DNA of 64,000 bases, from assembly GCA_050955045.1 (NCBI GenBank), contig JBPBQV010000004.1:1-64000 (forward strand). The letters run 5' to 3'. The position numbers and the translations under genes are program-made. Source of the stretch: Mucilaginibacter_A sp050955045 (lineage in GTDB: Bacteria > Bacteroidota > Bacteroidia > Sphingobacteriales > Sphingobacteriaceae). Shown piece by piece: positions 43,634 to 53,349 of the stretch. Each line of letters starts with the position of its first letter. Positions within the stretch are counted from its first letter, which is position 1. The notes under the pieces were generated by a model that searched no databases, was not told where the DNA came from, and saw only the letters and a list, made by a program, of their open reading frames with translations.

Positions 43634-44464
43634 TTAGCGCAATTCGCTGATCGCAGCTGGGTCCATATCGCCGTAAACCAAATTTTCGCCGGCCATTCCC
43701 CAAATAAAACCATAATTAGTAGTACCACAACCAGAGTGAATTGACCATGGCGGAGAAATTATAGCTTCATGGTTAGCAACCAAAAGATGGCGCGTTTCCT
43801 GCGGTTCGCCCATCAAATGAACTACGCGCTGCTCCTGTGGAACATCAAAATAAAAATAAGCTTCCATTCGGCGCGTATGCGTATGTGCTGGCATCGTATT
43901 CCAAACACTTCCAGTGCTTAAAATAGTTAACCCCATTACCAGCTGGCAACTTTTTAAGCCATCCAAATGAATGTATCGGTAAATTGTTCTTTCGTTTGCG
44001 GTTTCTACTGCGCCCATTGTTCCTGGCGAAGCTTCGTCTTTCGTCATTCTGGCTGATGGATAAGTGTGATGCGCCGGTGCAGAAAGCAGGTAAAACACAG
44101 CAGGATTGGCCAGACTGTTACTTTTAAAAGTAACTTCTTTAGTGCCTTTTCCTAAGTAAACGCAAGTTAATTTTTCCAGATCGAAAGTTATGCCATCTGC
44201 TTCAATTTGTCCGGCTCCGCCAACGTTGATAATACCGATTTCGCGTCTTTCCAGAAAATATTCGGCACGTAATTCCGGGTGATTTTCCAGTTTCAGCGGT
44301 TTGGTTACGGGTTTGGCTCCGCCGAGGATCATGCGGTCGTAGTGCGAGTAAACTAACTTTACTTCATCATCAACTAATATATTTTGTGCGAGAAAATTAG
44401 CGCGCAATTCCTGCGTGTTCATTTCGCTAGTTTCTTTCGGACTATTTTGAAATCTTATTTCCAT
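43634..44464 (-). CDS. kduI: 5-dehydro-4-deoxy-D-glucuronate isomerase
   Basis: 276 residues. It isomerises 5-keto-4-deoxyuronate (from unsaturated pectin oligomers) to 3-deoxy-D-glycero-2,5-hexodiulosonate. The family pattern is clear: NTQELRANFLAQNILVDDEV near 16, VYSHYDRMILGGAKPV near 39, and the zinc-binding cupin WNTMPAHTHTRRMEAYFYF near 192-210, with HSGCGTTNY near 246. The start ATG 44464 matches the extent of the E. coli protein. It follows kduD by 27 bases, and that gap carries a dispersed-word copy (44469). A second copy overlaps its 3' end at 43623-43634. Confidence 0.95.
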   Translation of the reverse strand: MEIRFQNSPKETSEMNTQELRANFLAQNILVDDEVKLVYSHYDRMILGGAKPVTKPLKLENHPELRAEYFLERREIGIINVGGAGQIEADGITFDLEKLTCVYLGKGTKEVTFKSNSLANPAVFYLLSAPAHHTYPSARMTKDEASPGTMGAVETANERTIYRYIHLDGLKSCQLVMGLTILSTGSVWNTMPAHTHTRRMEAYFYFDVPQEQRVVHLMGEPQETRHLLVANHEAIISPPWSIHSGCGTTNYGFIWGMAGENLVYGDMDPAAISELR

Positions 44465-44491
44465 TTTGATACTTCTTTTATCGGTAAAAAA

Positions 44492-45259
44492 TCAGCGGCC
44501 CATCCAGCCACCGTCAACAGTTAAAATTGTTCCGTGTACATAATCCGCAGCAGCCGAAGCCAAAAATATAGCCGGACCTTTAAAATCTTCCGCTTCTCCC
44601 CAACGATTTGCCGGAATTCTTGATAAAATGGACGCACTTCTATCAGGATCATTACGCAACGCTTCCGTATTGTCCGTAGCAATATAACCTGGCGCAATGC
44701 CATTTACATTGATACCTTTTGAAGCCCATTCGTTAGATAAAGCTTTAATCAAACTGCCCAAAGCAGCTTTGCTTGCGGCATATCCGGGAACCGTAATTCC
44801 GCCTTGAAAAGTAAGCAAAGAACAGGTAAAAATGATCTTACCAGAACCTTGTTCCAGCATTTTTTTTCCGACTTCCCGCGCTAAAATAAATGGTGCATCG
44901 AGGTTTACAGCCATTACTTTGTCCCACATTTCGTCCGGATGTTCGGCAGCGGGTTTACGCAAAATCATGCCGGCGTTGTTGATCAGGATATCAATGCGAG
45001 GATTTTCAGCAAATAATTTTTCCAGAAATGCATATAATTTTGCACGATCAGAAAAATCAGCCTGATAAGCTTTAAATTTTCTGCCTAAAGCCGTAATTTC
45101 TTGTTGTACAGCACTATCCTCCAGTTCTAAAGAAGCAGAAACACCAATTACATCTGCACCGGCTTCGGCCATTGCAACGGCCATGGCTTTGCCAATTCCA
45201 CGGTTGCAGCCGGTTGCCAGAACGGTTTTCCCAGACAAATCAAATAAGTTATCGTTCAT
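44492..45259 (-). CDS. kduD: 2-deoxy-D-gluconate 3-dehydrogenase / KduD-type SDR
   Basis: 255 residues from ATG 45259 (MNDNLFDLSGKTVLATGC). An in-frame TTG at 45283 would add eight residues. SDR features are TGCNRGIGKAMAVA near 15, INNAGMILRK near 90, catalytic YAASKAAL near 157-164 and DGGWMGR at the end. With KduI it yields 2-keto-3-deoxygluconate from pectin uronates. It lies 35 bases after the GH43 gene and 27 before kduI. Confidence 0.92.
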   Translation of the reverse strand: MNDNLFDLSGKTVLATGCNRGIGKAMAVAMAEAGADVIGVSASLELEDSAVQQEITALGRKFKAYQADFSDRAKLYAFLEKLFAENPRIDILINNAGMILRKPAAEHPDEMWDKVMAVNLDAPFILAREVGKKMLEQGSGKIIFTCSLLTFQGGITVPGYAASKAALGSLIKALSNEWASKGINVNGIAPGYIATDNTEALRNDPDRSASILSRIPANRWGEAEDFKGPAIFLASAAADYVHGTILTVDGGWMGR

Positions 45260-45294
45260 TTTAGGTTTGTTAGACTGCGGCAAGGTAGAAATTC

Positions 45295-46314
45295 TTAATT
45301 AGATATTTCCACTTCCGGCCATCCTGAACTGTCCCAATTCAGTTTTTCTATCCGCAATTTAGGTTTTCCCTGGTCATTTGCATCATAACCATGAAAAACT
45401 AAGTAGTCAGTTTTTTGATCGGTAAAAACAGCATTGTGGCCAACGCCGTACCAGTTCTGATTGCCCTGCAAAACCATGGTTCCGCCACCTTTTGCCATAG
45501 AAATTCCGGTTTGATCCAAGTATGGACCCTGAACATTTTTTGACCGGCCAACAATCATTTTATAAGTACTTTTCAGGCCTTTACAGCAATAATCAATTGA
45601 TGCAAAAAGATAATAATAGTTATTTTTTTTAAAGATGAAAGCACCTTCAATCGCATTGCCGCCGGCATCAACGGGATTATTATCTATTGCCGGAAGATTA
45701 ATTTTTGAATCTTTTTTCCGACTGGCGATGGTTGGTAGATTATCCAAACTTTCTGCAACAGTCAGTCGGTCTTTATTCAATTTTACTAGCTTCAATCCAT
45801 CCCAAAAAGAACCAAAAGCAAGATATGGAATGCTGTTTTTATCGGTAATTAAATTAGGATCAATGGCGTTCCAGTTTGTTTTACCCGGAATGGATTGGAT
45901 TACTTTTCCATGATCAACCCACAAATAATCAGGAGAATCTGCATGCAGCGTTTTGTTGGTAGCAACGCCGATGGCAGATGTGTTTTTGCCAAAAGCCGAA
46001 ACCGAATAATACAGGTAATACAAACCGTTGTAATACGAAATATCCGGTGCCCAGATGTGGCCTTTAAATCCCGGAATTGCTTCAACTGCCCATTTTGGAG
46101 CTTCTGCAAAAACAGGTTTTTCGCGTTTCCAGTGTACCATATCTTTGGATGACCAGCTGGCAATCCCGTTTCCGGTACAAAAAATATAATACAAACTATC
46201 TTGCTTGATTATGACCGGATCGTGAACAGAAATATTGGTTTGTAAATCCTGCGCTTTCAGGTTTTTATTGCCTAAAAACAGCATGATAATTACTAAAGAT
46301 AATAGTCTGTTCAT
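45295..46314 (-). CDS. GH43 arabinan endo-1,5-alpha-L-arabinosidase-like enzyme, exported
   Basis: 339 residues with a signal peptide (LLSLVIIMLFLGNKNLKAQ). The five-bladed propeller motifs of GH43 are present: the general-base aspartate in SVHDPVIIK (about 29-37), the pKa-modulating aspartate in NAIDPNLITDKNS (about 150-162) and the general-acid glutamate in NAIEGAFIF (about 222-230). A final blade ends with YGVGHNAVF then VFHGYDAND. The best fit is a family cutting arabinan chains. It lies 7 bases after the other GH43 gene. Dispersed-word copies occur in the frame at 45423 and 45830. Confidence 0.9.
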   Translation of the reverse strand: MNRLLSLVIIMLFLGNKNLKAQDLQTNISVHDPVIIKQDSLYYIFCTGNGIASWSSKDMVHWKREKPVFAEAPKWAVEAIPGFKGHIWAPDISYYNGLYYLYYSVSAFGKNTSAIGVATNKTLHADSPDYLWVDHGKVIQSIPGKTNWNAIDPNLITDKNSIPYLAFGSFWDGLKLVKLNKDRLTVAESLDNLPTIASRKKDSKINLPAIDNNPVDAGGNAIEGAFIFKKNNYYYLFASIDYCCKGLKSTYKMIVGRSKNVQGPYLDQTGISMAKGGGTMVLQGNQNWYGVGHNAVFTDQKTDYLVFHGYDANDQGKPKLRIEKLNWDSSGWPEVEISN

Positions 46315-46321
46315 CGCTTAA

Positions 46322-47320
46322 TTATTTTACAGGTTTAACACCTTCACTCGTCATGATTACGCGTTTCATTGTTCCATCCGGATTGTAATATAAATAATCA
46401 ACACACACGGAACGATGGAAACCACCCGCATTTGCAGCCAGTGCACCATCGTGGTAAACAAAATATGATTTTCCTTTAAAATCAATTATGGCCTGATGAT
46501 TAGTGTTGGAATTTCCGGCCAACTCATTTAAAATACCTTTGTAAACCCAGGGTCCGTTAATGCTTTTACTCATCGCGTAAGCAATTTTCTCGGGGAAACC
46601 AGTTGCGTACGACAGATAATACCAACCGTTATGTTTGTTTATCCAAGGTGCTTCTGTAAATTCCGGTACATTAATGGTTTTGATCGGCCCGTCCAATTCA
46701 GTCATGTTCTTTTTTAATTTGGCATAGTAACAAGCTGTATTTCCCCAGATTAAATAAGCCTGACCGTCATCATCAATGATAACGGTTGGATCAATATCAT
46801 CCCAGGAAATTTTGGCTGCTTTTGTCATGTCGTTGGTAACCAATGCCGAGCCACGCGCATCTTTAAACGGTCCGGTTGGACTATCGGAAACGGCTACACC
46901 AATTGATTTCCCAGGAATTGTGCCATGTTCAATTGCTACATACCAGTAAAATTTACCATCGTGCTCAATTACCTGTGAAGCCCAGGCATCATCTTTCGCC
47001 CATGAAAAAGCTTTTACATCTAAAGGAGAAGAATGCTCTGTCCAGTTTACCATATCCGCAGAAGAAAAACACAACCATTCGTGCATATGGTAACTGGCCA
47101 CATTTGGCGGTGCAACATCATGGCCGGTGTACAAGTACACTTTATCTTTGTAAACCATAGCACCTGGATCAGCTGTAAATTTGTGTTTGATTATTGGGTT
47201 TCCGGTAGCATGAAAAGTGGTATCGGTATCTAAACGCTTAATTTTTGAAGTAGCTGCTTTTACGTTATAAAATGCTAGTATAGAAAAAATAAAACTTACT
47301 ATTTTTTGAGCTTTAAACAT
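46322..47320 (-). CDS. GH43 family glycosidase (arabinofuranosidase or arabinanase), exported
   Basis: 332 residues with a signal peptide (VSFIFSILAFYNVKA). Catalytic triad: aspartate in FTADPGAMVY (about 48), aspartate in DDIDPTVIIDDDG (about 175) and glutamate in VPEFTEAPWIN (about 217). The conserved SINGPWVYKG blade lies near 250, and NHQAIIDFKGKSYFVYHDG near 275. Members of this branch remove arabinose from arabinoxylan or arabinan. It is first of the GH43-GH43-kduD-kduI run and lies 100 bases after the DUF3823 gene, with a terminator between. Confidence 0.9.
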   Translation of the reverse strand: MFKAQKIVSFIFSILAFYNVKAATSKIKRLDTDTTFHATGNPIIKHKFTADPGAMVYKDKVYLYTGHDVAPPNVASYHMHEWLCFSSADMVNWTEHSSPLDVKAFSWAKDDAWASQVIEHDGKFYWYVAIEHGTIPGKSIGVAVSDSPTGPFKDARGSALVTNDMTKAAKISWDDIDPTVIIDDDGQAYLIWGNTACYYAKLKKNMTELDGPIKTINVPEFTEAPWINKHNGWYYLSYATGFPEKIAYAMSKSINGPWVYKGILNELAGNSNTNHQAIIDFKGKSYFVYHDGALAANAGGFHRSVCVDYLYYNPDGTMKRVIMTSEGVKPVK

Positions 47321-47338
47321 CCTTTGTATTTTAATGAT

Positions 47339-47387
47339 AAAAGTTTGATACTATTTTTACATCAATAAAAACAGTATCAAACTTTTT
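47339..47387 (-). terminator. terminator after the SusC/SusD operon, formed from a dispersed-word pair
   Basis: Arms beginning AAAAGTTTGATACT and ending AGTATCAAACTTTT form a stem of about 20 bases with one mismatch. The right inner arm is a complete TAAAAACAGTAT (47366-47377) and the left one a variant. A T-rich run follows on minus. Confidence 0.8.
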
Positions 47388-47420
47388 AAATGTAGTTCGA
47401 TATTTCAAAAAGGCAATAAT

Positions 47421-48104
47421 TTACTTAAGTAGGATTTTTTGTGGTGCAGAGTAAGCCAGTTCGTTTACACCAACTGTTTTAACTCCTGCTCTAACATACA
47501 CTGCATCAGCATTAGCCAAGGATGCAGGTATTGTAACTGTAGCGGTTACAGGTTGCCCTGGAGTAACAGTGGCTCCAGCAATGTTGGTAGTAGCGTCTGA
47601 ATTATTTTGATCAAGCAATATGGTTCTAAATACATACAGCCTTACCTCCTCTAATTGGCTTGTAGCATTTGCTTTTTGCACCGTAATGGAGCTTGTTATG
47701 GTGGTTCCGCTTCTTTGATAAGTAGCATTACTTACAATGAAGTATGGATTAACAGGTACATCTACTACGGTATTGCCGCTTACATGTACATCAATAGAAT
47801 CTGTTTGATTCATCCATGGCCCACTTCCATTAAGCCGGGTTAGTTTATAATCGCCATCAAATAATAAAGCCGAGAAAGAACCATTTTGGTCAATAAATAT
47901 TGGGATTGCAGTAAAAAAAGCATAACCATGTTGCCAAAGCTGCAATAGCGCAGTATTTGACCGAACGCCTACGGGTTGACCCTGATAAATTACCCGACCG
48001 GATAGTTTTGATTTTGGAGCTTCGTAATTATCTTTCTTACAACTGCTTATACCAGCTACAGAAAAAAGTACGAGTGATATATAAATATATGATTTCAATT
48101 TCAT
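47421..48104 (-). CDS. DUF3823-type surface lipoprotein
   Basis: 227 residues with a lipoprotein signal and cysteine near residue 22 (VAGISSCKKDNYEAP). The N-terminal domain (KLSGRVIYQGQPVGVRSNTA, residues about 34-53) is Ig- or carboxypeptidase-regulatory-like, and a second beta domain follows (VSNATYQRSGTTITSSITVQ near 123). Such proteins follow SusD in many Bacteroidota sugar-uptake loci and are thought to be glycan-binding surface proteins. It ends the SusC-SusD operon, 12 bases after SusD. Confidence 0.85.
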   Translation of the reverse strand: MKLKSYIYISLVLFSVAGISSCKKDNYEAPKSKLSGRVIYQGQPVGVRSNTALLQLWQHGYAFFTAIPIFIDQNGSFSALLFDGDYKLTRLNGSGPWMNQTDSIDVHVSGNTVVDVPVNPYFIVSNATYQRSGTTITSSITVQKANATSQLEEVRLYVFRTILLDQNNSDATTNIAGATVTPGQPVTATVTIPASLANADAVYVRAGVKTVGVNELAYSAPQKILLK

Positions 48105-48116
48105 TGGAGTTAAATT

Positions 48117-50027
48117 TTAGTTGAATGGATTTCGAACAATCTTTGGGTTATTATTAATAATTCCTTGATCGAAGCTGGAATAATAGTTAAACTGCTGGAA
48201 AAAACGTGGCGCTTTAAAACGTGGTGCTACCATTTTAATAAATACATATTTACCATCTCGAGCAGCATCTCCTGGGCGTACAATCCGATAAGGATACAGT
48301 GCGTAAACTACTGCATCAGGATTGCTTTGATTACCATTCCATACTTTATCAGCAATTCTCCAACGTTTTAAATCCCATAAACGGTGATCTTCAAAAGCAA
48401 ATTCTGTTCTGAATTCTGCCCTAACCTTATCGCGTGTAAGTGTTGCTGCGGTATATAAATTTGCACCGGTAAAACCAGCTCGTGTACGAATAGCATTTAC
48501 ATACGTTACTGCATCACCAGTTTGACCTAATTCAAAAGCAGCTTCGGCAGCATTTAAATACATTTCACTTAACCGGAACCAAATCCACCATACATCACTT
48601 TGGATACCACGTGTACTGGTACCACCGCCATTGTCAATAAATTTTCTCAGATAAAATCCAGTGTTTGTAACCTCCGCAATGGAACGGTGAGGACCAGAAG
48701 CTGCAACTAATGTTTTACCATCTGTATAGTTTGTTGCCAAATCCGAACCTTCAGAAGTTTGATAAGTATTGGTAGCAGCATTCCAAACCATTACACCAGC
48801 CTGCATAGTTACAGTAGCTCCTTTAAAAGGCGCACCAGGATAGATTATTGTTCCGTATAAACGGGCATCTTTATTAGCAAAAATGTCTGTTAAATTAGTA
48901 TAGTAAATATAGTCTCCGTTAGCAGCAGTTGTTTTTAATGCTCCATTAGAACCATCTAAATAATCATAACTTTCTACCAGATTTAACGAAGGTGTAACAC
49001 TTGATGAGCCGAGGTTATCTTCGCGTAAACCACGGGCAATATTATCATAACTAAAATAATGTTTCTTAGCTTTTGCAGTTAAAAAATCTCTTACAAACAT
49101 TACTTCCTTATTACCTGTTTTATTTCTGATGGCTTCGTAAAAGTTTTCGCCTAAATTTGGATTGCTATTATAAAGTGCATAAAAACCGCTGTTAATAATA
49201 GTTTTTGAAGCATCCAATGCCTTTTGATAATACTCGTTAGCTCTGGATGCAGGTATTCCTACTTCACCACCCGTTGTTACAATTCCAGGTGTTAGCTGTG
49301 CATTATATTTAGCAATAGAAGCAGCATATAACATAGCACGACTTTTTAAAGCTAAACAGGTATATTTATTTGCTCTGGTTACATCTGCAAATTTACTGGC
49401 ATCGGTACTGTTGCCAATATCATTTTGTATAGCATCCATTTCACTTGCAATAAAATCATAAATTTCAGCTTCTTTAGCACGAGCTTGTTGTAACGGACTT
49501 GCATCACCGCTGAAATCATATAATAATTGTTTGGTAACCAAAGGCACTCCTCCTTCTCTTTTTACCATTTCAAAATATTGGTAAGCTCTGATGAACCTGA
49601 ATTCTGCTTTTAACTGTGTTCTTTGTGCTTCGTTAAGCGTGGCAGCACCATACTTATCTGTGTTTTCAATTGCCAGATTTAAATCTCGTATAAAACCATA
49701 ATCATATAAGAACCAGCTTCCACTGCCATAATTAATAATGTTATTTCGTGCTTCTAAATCGGTATTGGTTTGACCAGACCACATCGCATCATCATAACTC
49801 GCCATATTTCTCCATTGCGAACCAGCTTGGTCTGTTAAACCCATATCGGTAGGCATACGGTTGTAGTAATTAGCTAACAGTCCTACAATTAACTTTTGAT
49901 CTTTCCATAAATCTTCATCTGCTATAATAGTAACTGGCTCTTTATTTAAAAAATCTTTTTTACATGCTGTAGTTGCGCTTATTATTAATCCTATACTTAT
50001 AATAAAGCACTTTTGTATATTTTTCAT
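48117..50027 (-). CDS. susD: SusD/RagB-family glycan-binding lipoprotein
   Basis: 636 residues with a lipoprotein signal (IGLIISATTACKKDFLNKEP, cysteine near 22). The family's TPR-like helices follow (AQRTQLKAEFRFIRAYQYFE near 133, then KFADVTRANKYTCLALKSRA), with a C-terminal SusD domain including IRTRAGFTGANLYTAATLTR, then EFAFEDHRLWDLKRWRIADK. It captures sugar chains at the cell surface and feeds the SusC pore. It starts 13 bases after SusC and is longer than starch SusD but normal for this branch. Confidence 0.95.
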   Translation of the reverse strand: MKNIQKCFIISIGLIISATTACKKDFLNKEPVTIIADEDLWKDQKLIVGLLANYYNRMPTDMGLTDQAGSQWRNMASYDDAMWSGQTNTDLEARNNIINYGSGSWFLYDYGFIRDLNLAIENTDKYGAATLNEAQRTQLKAEFRFIRAYQYFEMVKREGGVPLVTKQLLYDFSGDASPLQQARAKEAEIYDFIASEMDAIQNDIGNSTDASKFADVTRANKYTCLALKSRAMLYAASIAKYNAQLTPGIVTTGGEVGIPASRANEYYQKALDASKTIINSGFYALYNSNPNLGENFYEAIRNKTGNKEVMFVRDFLTAKAKKHYFSYDNIARGLREDNLGSSSVTPSLNLVESYDYLDGSNGALKTTAANGDYIYYTNLTDIFANKDARLYGTIIYPGAPFKGATVTMQAGVMVWNAATNTYQTSEGSDLATNYTDGKTLVAASGPHRSIAEVTNTGFYLRKFIDNGGGTSTRGIQSDVWWIWFRLSEMYLNAAEAAFELGQTGDAVTYVNAIRTRAGFTGANLYTAATLTRDKVRAEFRTEFAFEDHRLWDLKRWRIADKVWNGNQSNPDAVVYALYPYRIVRPGDAARDGKYVFIKMVAPRFKAPRFFQQFNYYSSFDQGIINNNPKIVRNPFN

Positions 50028-50040
50028 AAGTTGTTAACTG

Positions 50041-53000
50041 CTATAAGGTTAAGTTAAATCCAAGTGTATAGATCTTTTGCTGTGGATAAACCAATCCATT
50101 TACAGATGAAATTTCCGGATCGATTTGATACTTGCTTACATTATCTAAAGAGAAAAGATTAGTACCATTTACATATACTCTTAAAGCATTAATACCTATG
50201 CTTTTTATCAATTTGGTTGGGAAAGTATAACCTAATTCTAAGTTTTTGATCCTTAAATAGTGAACATTGGTTAACCAGAAATCATTGTGATCACTACCAC
50301 TTAGTGGGCTACGGAAGATAGACAATCCATTATTATCTTTTCTTAAAGCTGGATAAGTACCTGCTATCCACTCACTGTTAGGATCGTAAGGATCAGCACG
50401 ATGCCAATGATCATCTAACATGTATGCTGGTGAGTTACCGTTGTTCTGAAATGGATATTTCAGCTCATAATCCCGAAAATAAGTTTGCATTCCGGCACCT
50501 ACAAAATCAAATGCTAAGGAAAATCCTTTCCAGCTTACACGTCCGTTAATACCATAATTAAAGTATGGCAATGCACCTTCTGCATAACCAATTGGTTTCA
50601 TATCAAGGCCATTTACAACACCATCACCATTCAAATCTTCATATATTAAATCGCCAGGTAATAATGTGCGATTACCTTGTCCATCAATATTTACCGGGTA
50701 ATCATTAATTTGCTGTTGAGATGTAAAACGGCCAATAATATGATGCCCAAAATTTACGCCTGCCCAACGACCAGTTTGATCAAGCCTATATTGATCATAA
50801 GAGTTACCAAAACGAGGTTTATAAACATAATTAGTTTTATTTCTTCCTAAGGTTGCATTACCACCGATAGAATAACTTACCTGACCAATTTTATTGCTGT
50901 AATTAATAAATCCATCCAAGCCTTGTGTTATATCTGAATTTAGATTTTCTAAAGGTAAACCATAGCCTACTTCATTTGGTAAAACTACATCATATCGCGC
51001 TGCAGGAAAACCAGAACGCCTGCGTTGATACACATCAAACTGACCAGTAAAATGGGTGAATAATGTAAAGTCTATACCAACGTTTGCCATTGAGTTTCTT
51101 ACCCAAGAGATGTTAGTAGTAGGTAAACCTCTTGGTTGTACCCCACTATAATAAGTACCATTTAAAACAGCACTACCAGCATTAACATTATATCCTCCTA
51201 AATAATCAAATGGACCAGGAGCGTAATAATTTCCAGTAATAACATCTTGTAAAGAAGTACCTGTTTGGCCGTAAGAAAGCCTTAGTTTTAAATCATTAAT
51301 ACTATTTGATAAATGATTTTTCATGAACCCTTCTTCAGAAATGCGCCAACCGGCAGTAACGCCCGGAAAGAATCCGTAACGATGGCCAGGAGCGTATAAG
51401 AAAGATCCATCATAACGTGCTACAGCTTCAATTAAATATTTTTTCTTATAATCATAATTAAATCTGCCTGCAATACCTTGAAAAGCTTCCTGATAGCGAG
51501 AATCGCCTAAATAATCTACATCAGAAAAAAACTGTGTTACAATAATATTATTAGGTGGCACAGAGTGCAATGCTTGATATTTATTATCACTTTCTCTACG
51601 CTCAAAAGCAACTACGCCTGATACAGAGTGATCACCAAATTGATGAGTATAATTTAATTGTAATTGAGAAAATTTAGAAACAATGTTTCTTTTATGAGTT
51701 TCTCTCCAGGGATTTTGGTTACCATAGAGTGCTGCATTTGGGTCTAATGTTTTGCCATCTGATAAAGTTGGGCGGTTATCATAATTACCCGTTAGCACAT
51801 TATATCTGTAGGCTGAATAAGTATATTCAAAACCTTCAAAATCTTCATTTAAAAAATCGTAGGAATATAAACCCTTAACAGATAATCCAAATTTAAAATC
51901 ATATTGTGCGTTAAATTTAGCACTTGCAGCACGGGTAATATCATCAATATAGCCCGTTATATCATTTTTATAAGTAGCAGGATTAACGTTAACGTTGTGG
52001 GTTTGGTTAATATATAAAGGATTATTGTTAGCATAAGCCATTTCAGTAGGCCACATACTACCTATACTTAATAGTGGGTTAAAGTAATCATCCAATCCTG
52101 GTACACCTACATTATGCCGATTTTCCTGACGTGCACTTATTTGAGCACCTACCGTAAAACCTTTGGAAATTGTACTACTGATATTAGACTGTATATTCGT
52201 TCTGTTGAAGTTAAAATCTTTAACAATTGCATCTTGATTTATGTGCCCAACTGATAAATAATACTGAGAATTTTTTGAGCCTCCGGATACGTTGGCATTC
52301 AGATTATACTGAGGTACATTTGGGCGCAGAACAAAATCGTAATAGTTGTTACTTTGATGAGCTGCATCTGCCTGAGTTTCCCACTTTGATAACTCATCAC
52401 GCGAATAAAGTAATGCAGGGTTACGGCCTAAATTTTGTTCAGATTCCAGTAATCCACGTACATACTGGCCTGCATTAGCCGGGCGAGGATAACGGGTAAA
52501 ATTTTGTAGCCCGTAATAACTGGAAATACCAATAGTAGGCACATCTGTTTTTTTACCACGTTTGGTTGTTACCAAAACCACACCATTACCAGCAGCCAAA
52601 CCATAAATAGAAGCAGATGCATCCTTTAATACAGTAATACTTTCAATATCATCTAACCCTAACTGGTTAAAAGCATTTTGACCAGATATACCACTATTAT
52701 AACCAAAAGCATCCGAACCGTTAGATGTACTATAAGTTACACCATCAATTACATAAAGCGGATTACCGAGATTTCTGATTTGCAAGCTGGCACCGTTTCC
52801 GGGTCTTGCATCAGTTGTACGAGCAGTAATACCCGATACTTTACCAACTAATGCACTGGTTGCGGCAACAGCAGGCGTTCTAACAATATCTTCTGATTTT
52901 ATGGTACTAATTGCACCTGTTACAGTTGCTTTTCGCTGCGTACCGTAAGCTACAACTACTACTTCGTTTAAATCATTATTATTTGTGATCAACTGTACCG

Positions 53001-53349
53001 TAACATTGTCGCCGGGTTTTACATTTACTTCTTTTTGATTGTAACCAATGTAATTAACTACTAGCGTAGTTGCAGCATTAATGGTTAGAGTAAATTTTCC
53101 GCTTCCGTCTGTACCGATTCCGGCACTACTGTTTTTATCCTTAACAGTTGCTCCTGCTAATGGCTCACCTCGTTGGTCAGTAACAATACCACTTACCCGG
53201 TTCTGGGCAAAAGCTGATGAAATAGTGAAAACAAAAAAACAGAACATAGAAAAAGAAATTTTAACTTCTTTACCTCGAAACCATCTGCTTTTTAAATGAA
53301 GCCAATAATAACATACACCATCTGATTTGTTACGTAAATTGTTTTTCAT
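50041..53349 (-). CDS. susC: SusC/RagA-family TonB-dependent outer-membrane receptor
   Basis: 1102 residues. The long N-terminus has a signal-type span (FSMFCFFVFTISSAFAQ, about 33-49). A carboxypeptidase-D-like regulatory domain follows (VSGIVTDQRGEPLAGATVKD, about 53-72). The TonB box and plug come next (LNEVVVVAYGTQRKATVTGA, about 128-147, then GVTYSTSNGSD and the plug signature SITVLKDASASIYGLAAGNG). The 22-strand barrel ends in the terminal strand IYTLGFNLTL. It imports oligosaccharides captured by SusD using energy from TonB. It is first of a SusC-SusD-DUF3823 operon. The 695-base gap upstream holds no gene. Confidence 0.96.
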   Translation of the reverse strand: MKNNLRNKSDGVCYYWLHLKSRWFRGKEVKISFSMFCFFVFTISSAFAQNRVSGIVTDQRGEPLAGATVKDKNSSAGIGTDGSGKFTLTINAATTLVVNYIGYNQKEVNVKPGDNVTVQLITNNNDLNEVVVVAYGTQRKATVTGAISTIKSEDIVRTPAVAATSALVGKVSGITARTTDARPGNGASLQIRNLGNPLYVIDGVTYSTSNGSDAFGYNSGISGQNAFNQLGLDDIESITVLKDASASIYGLAAGNGVVLVTTKRGKKTDVPTIGISSYYGLQNFTRYPRPANAGQYVRGLLESEQNLGRNPALLYSRDELSKWETQADAAHQSNNYYDFVLRPNVPQYNLNANVSGGSKNSQYYLSVGHINQDAIVKDFNFNRTNIQSNISSTISKGFTVGAQISARQENRHNVGVPGLDDYFNPLLSIGSMWPTEMAYANNNPLYINQTHNVNVNPATYKNDITGYIDDITRAASAKFNAQYDFKFGLSVKGLYSYDFLNEDFEGFEYTYSAYRYNVLTGNYDNRPTLSDGKTLDPNAALYGNQNPWRETHKRNIVSKFSQLQLNYTHQFGDHSVSGVVAFERRESDNKYQALHSVPPNNIIVTQFFSDVDYLGDSRYQEAFQGIAGRFNYDYKKKYLIEAVARYDGSFLYAPGHRYGFFPGVTAGWRISEEGFMKNHLSNSINDLKLRLSYGQTGTSLQDVITGNYYAPGPFDYLGGYNVNAGSAVLNGTYYSGVQPRGLPTTNISWVRNSMANVGIDFTLFTHFTGQFDVYQRRRSGFPAARYDVVLPNEVGYGLPLENLNSDITQGLDGFINYSNKIGQVSYSIGGNATLGRNKTNYVYKPRFGNSYDQYRLDQTGRWAGVNFGHHIIGRFTSQQQINDYPVNIDGQGNRTLLPGDLIYEDLNGDGVVNGLDMKPIGYAEGALPYFNYGINGRVSWKGFSLAFDFVGAGMQTYFRDYELKYPFQNNGNSPAYMLDDHWHRADPYDPNSEWIAGTYPALRKDNNGLSIFRSPLSGSDHNDFWLTNVHYLRIKNLELGYTFPTKLIKSIGINALRVYVNGTNLFSLDNVSKYQIDPEISSVNGLVYPQQKIYTLGFNLTL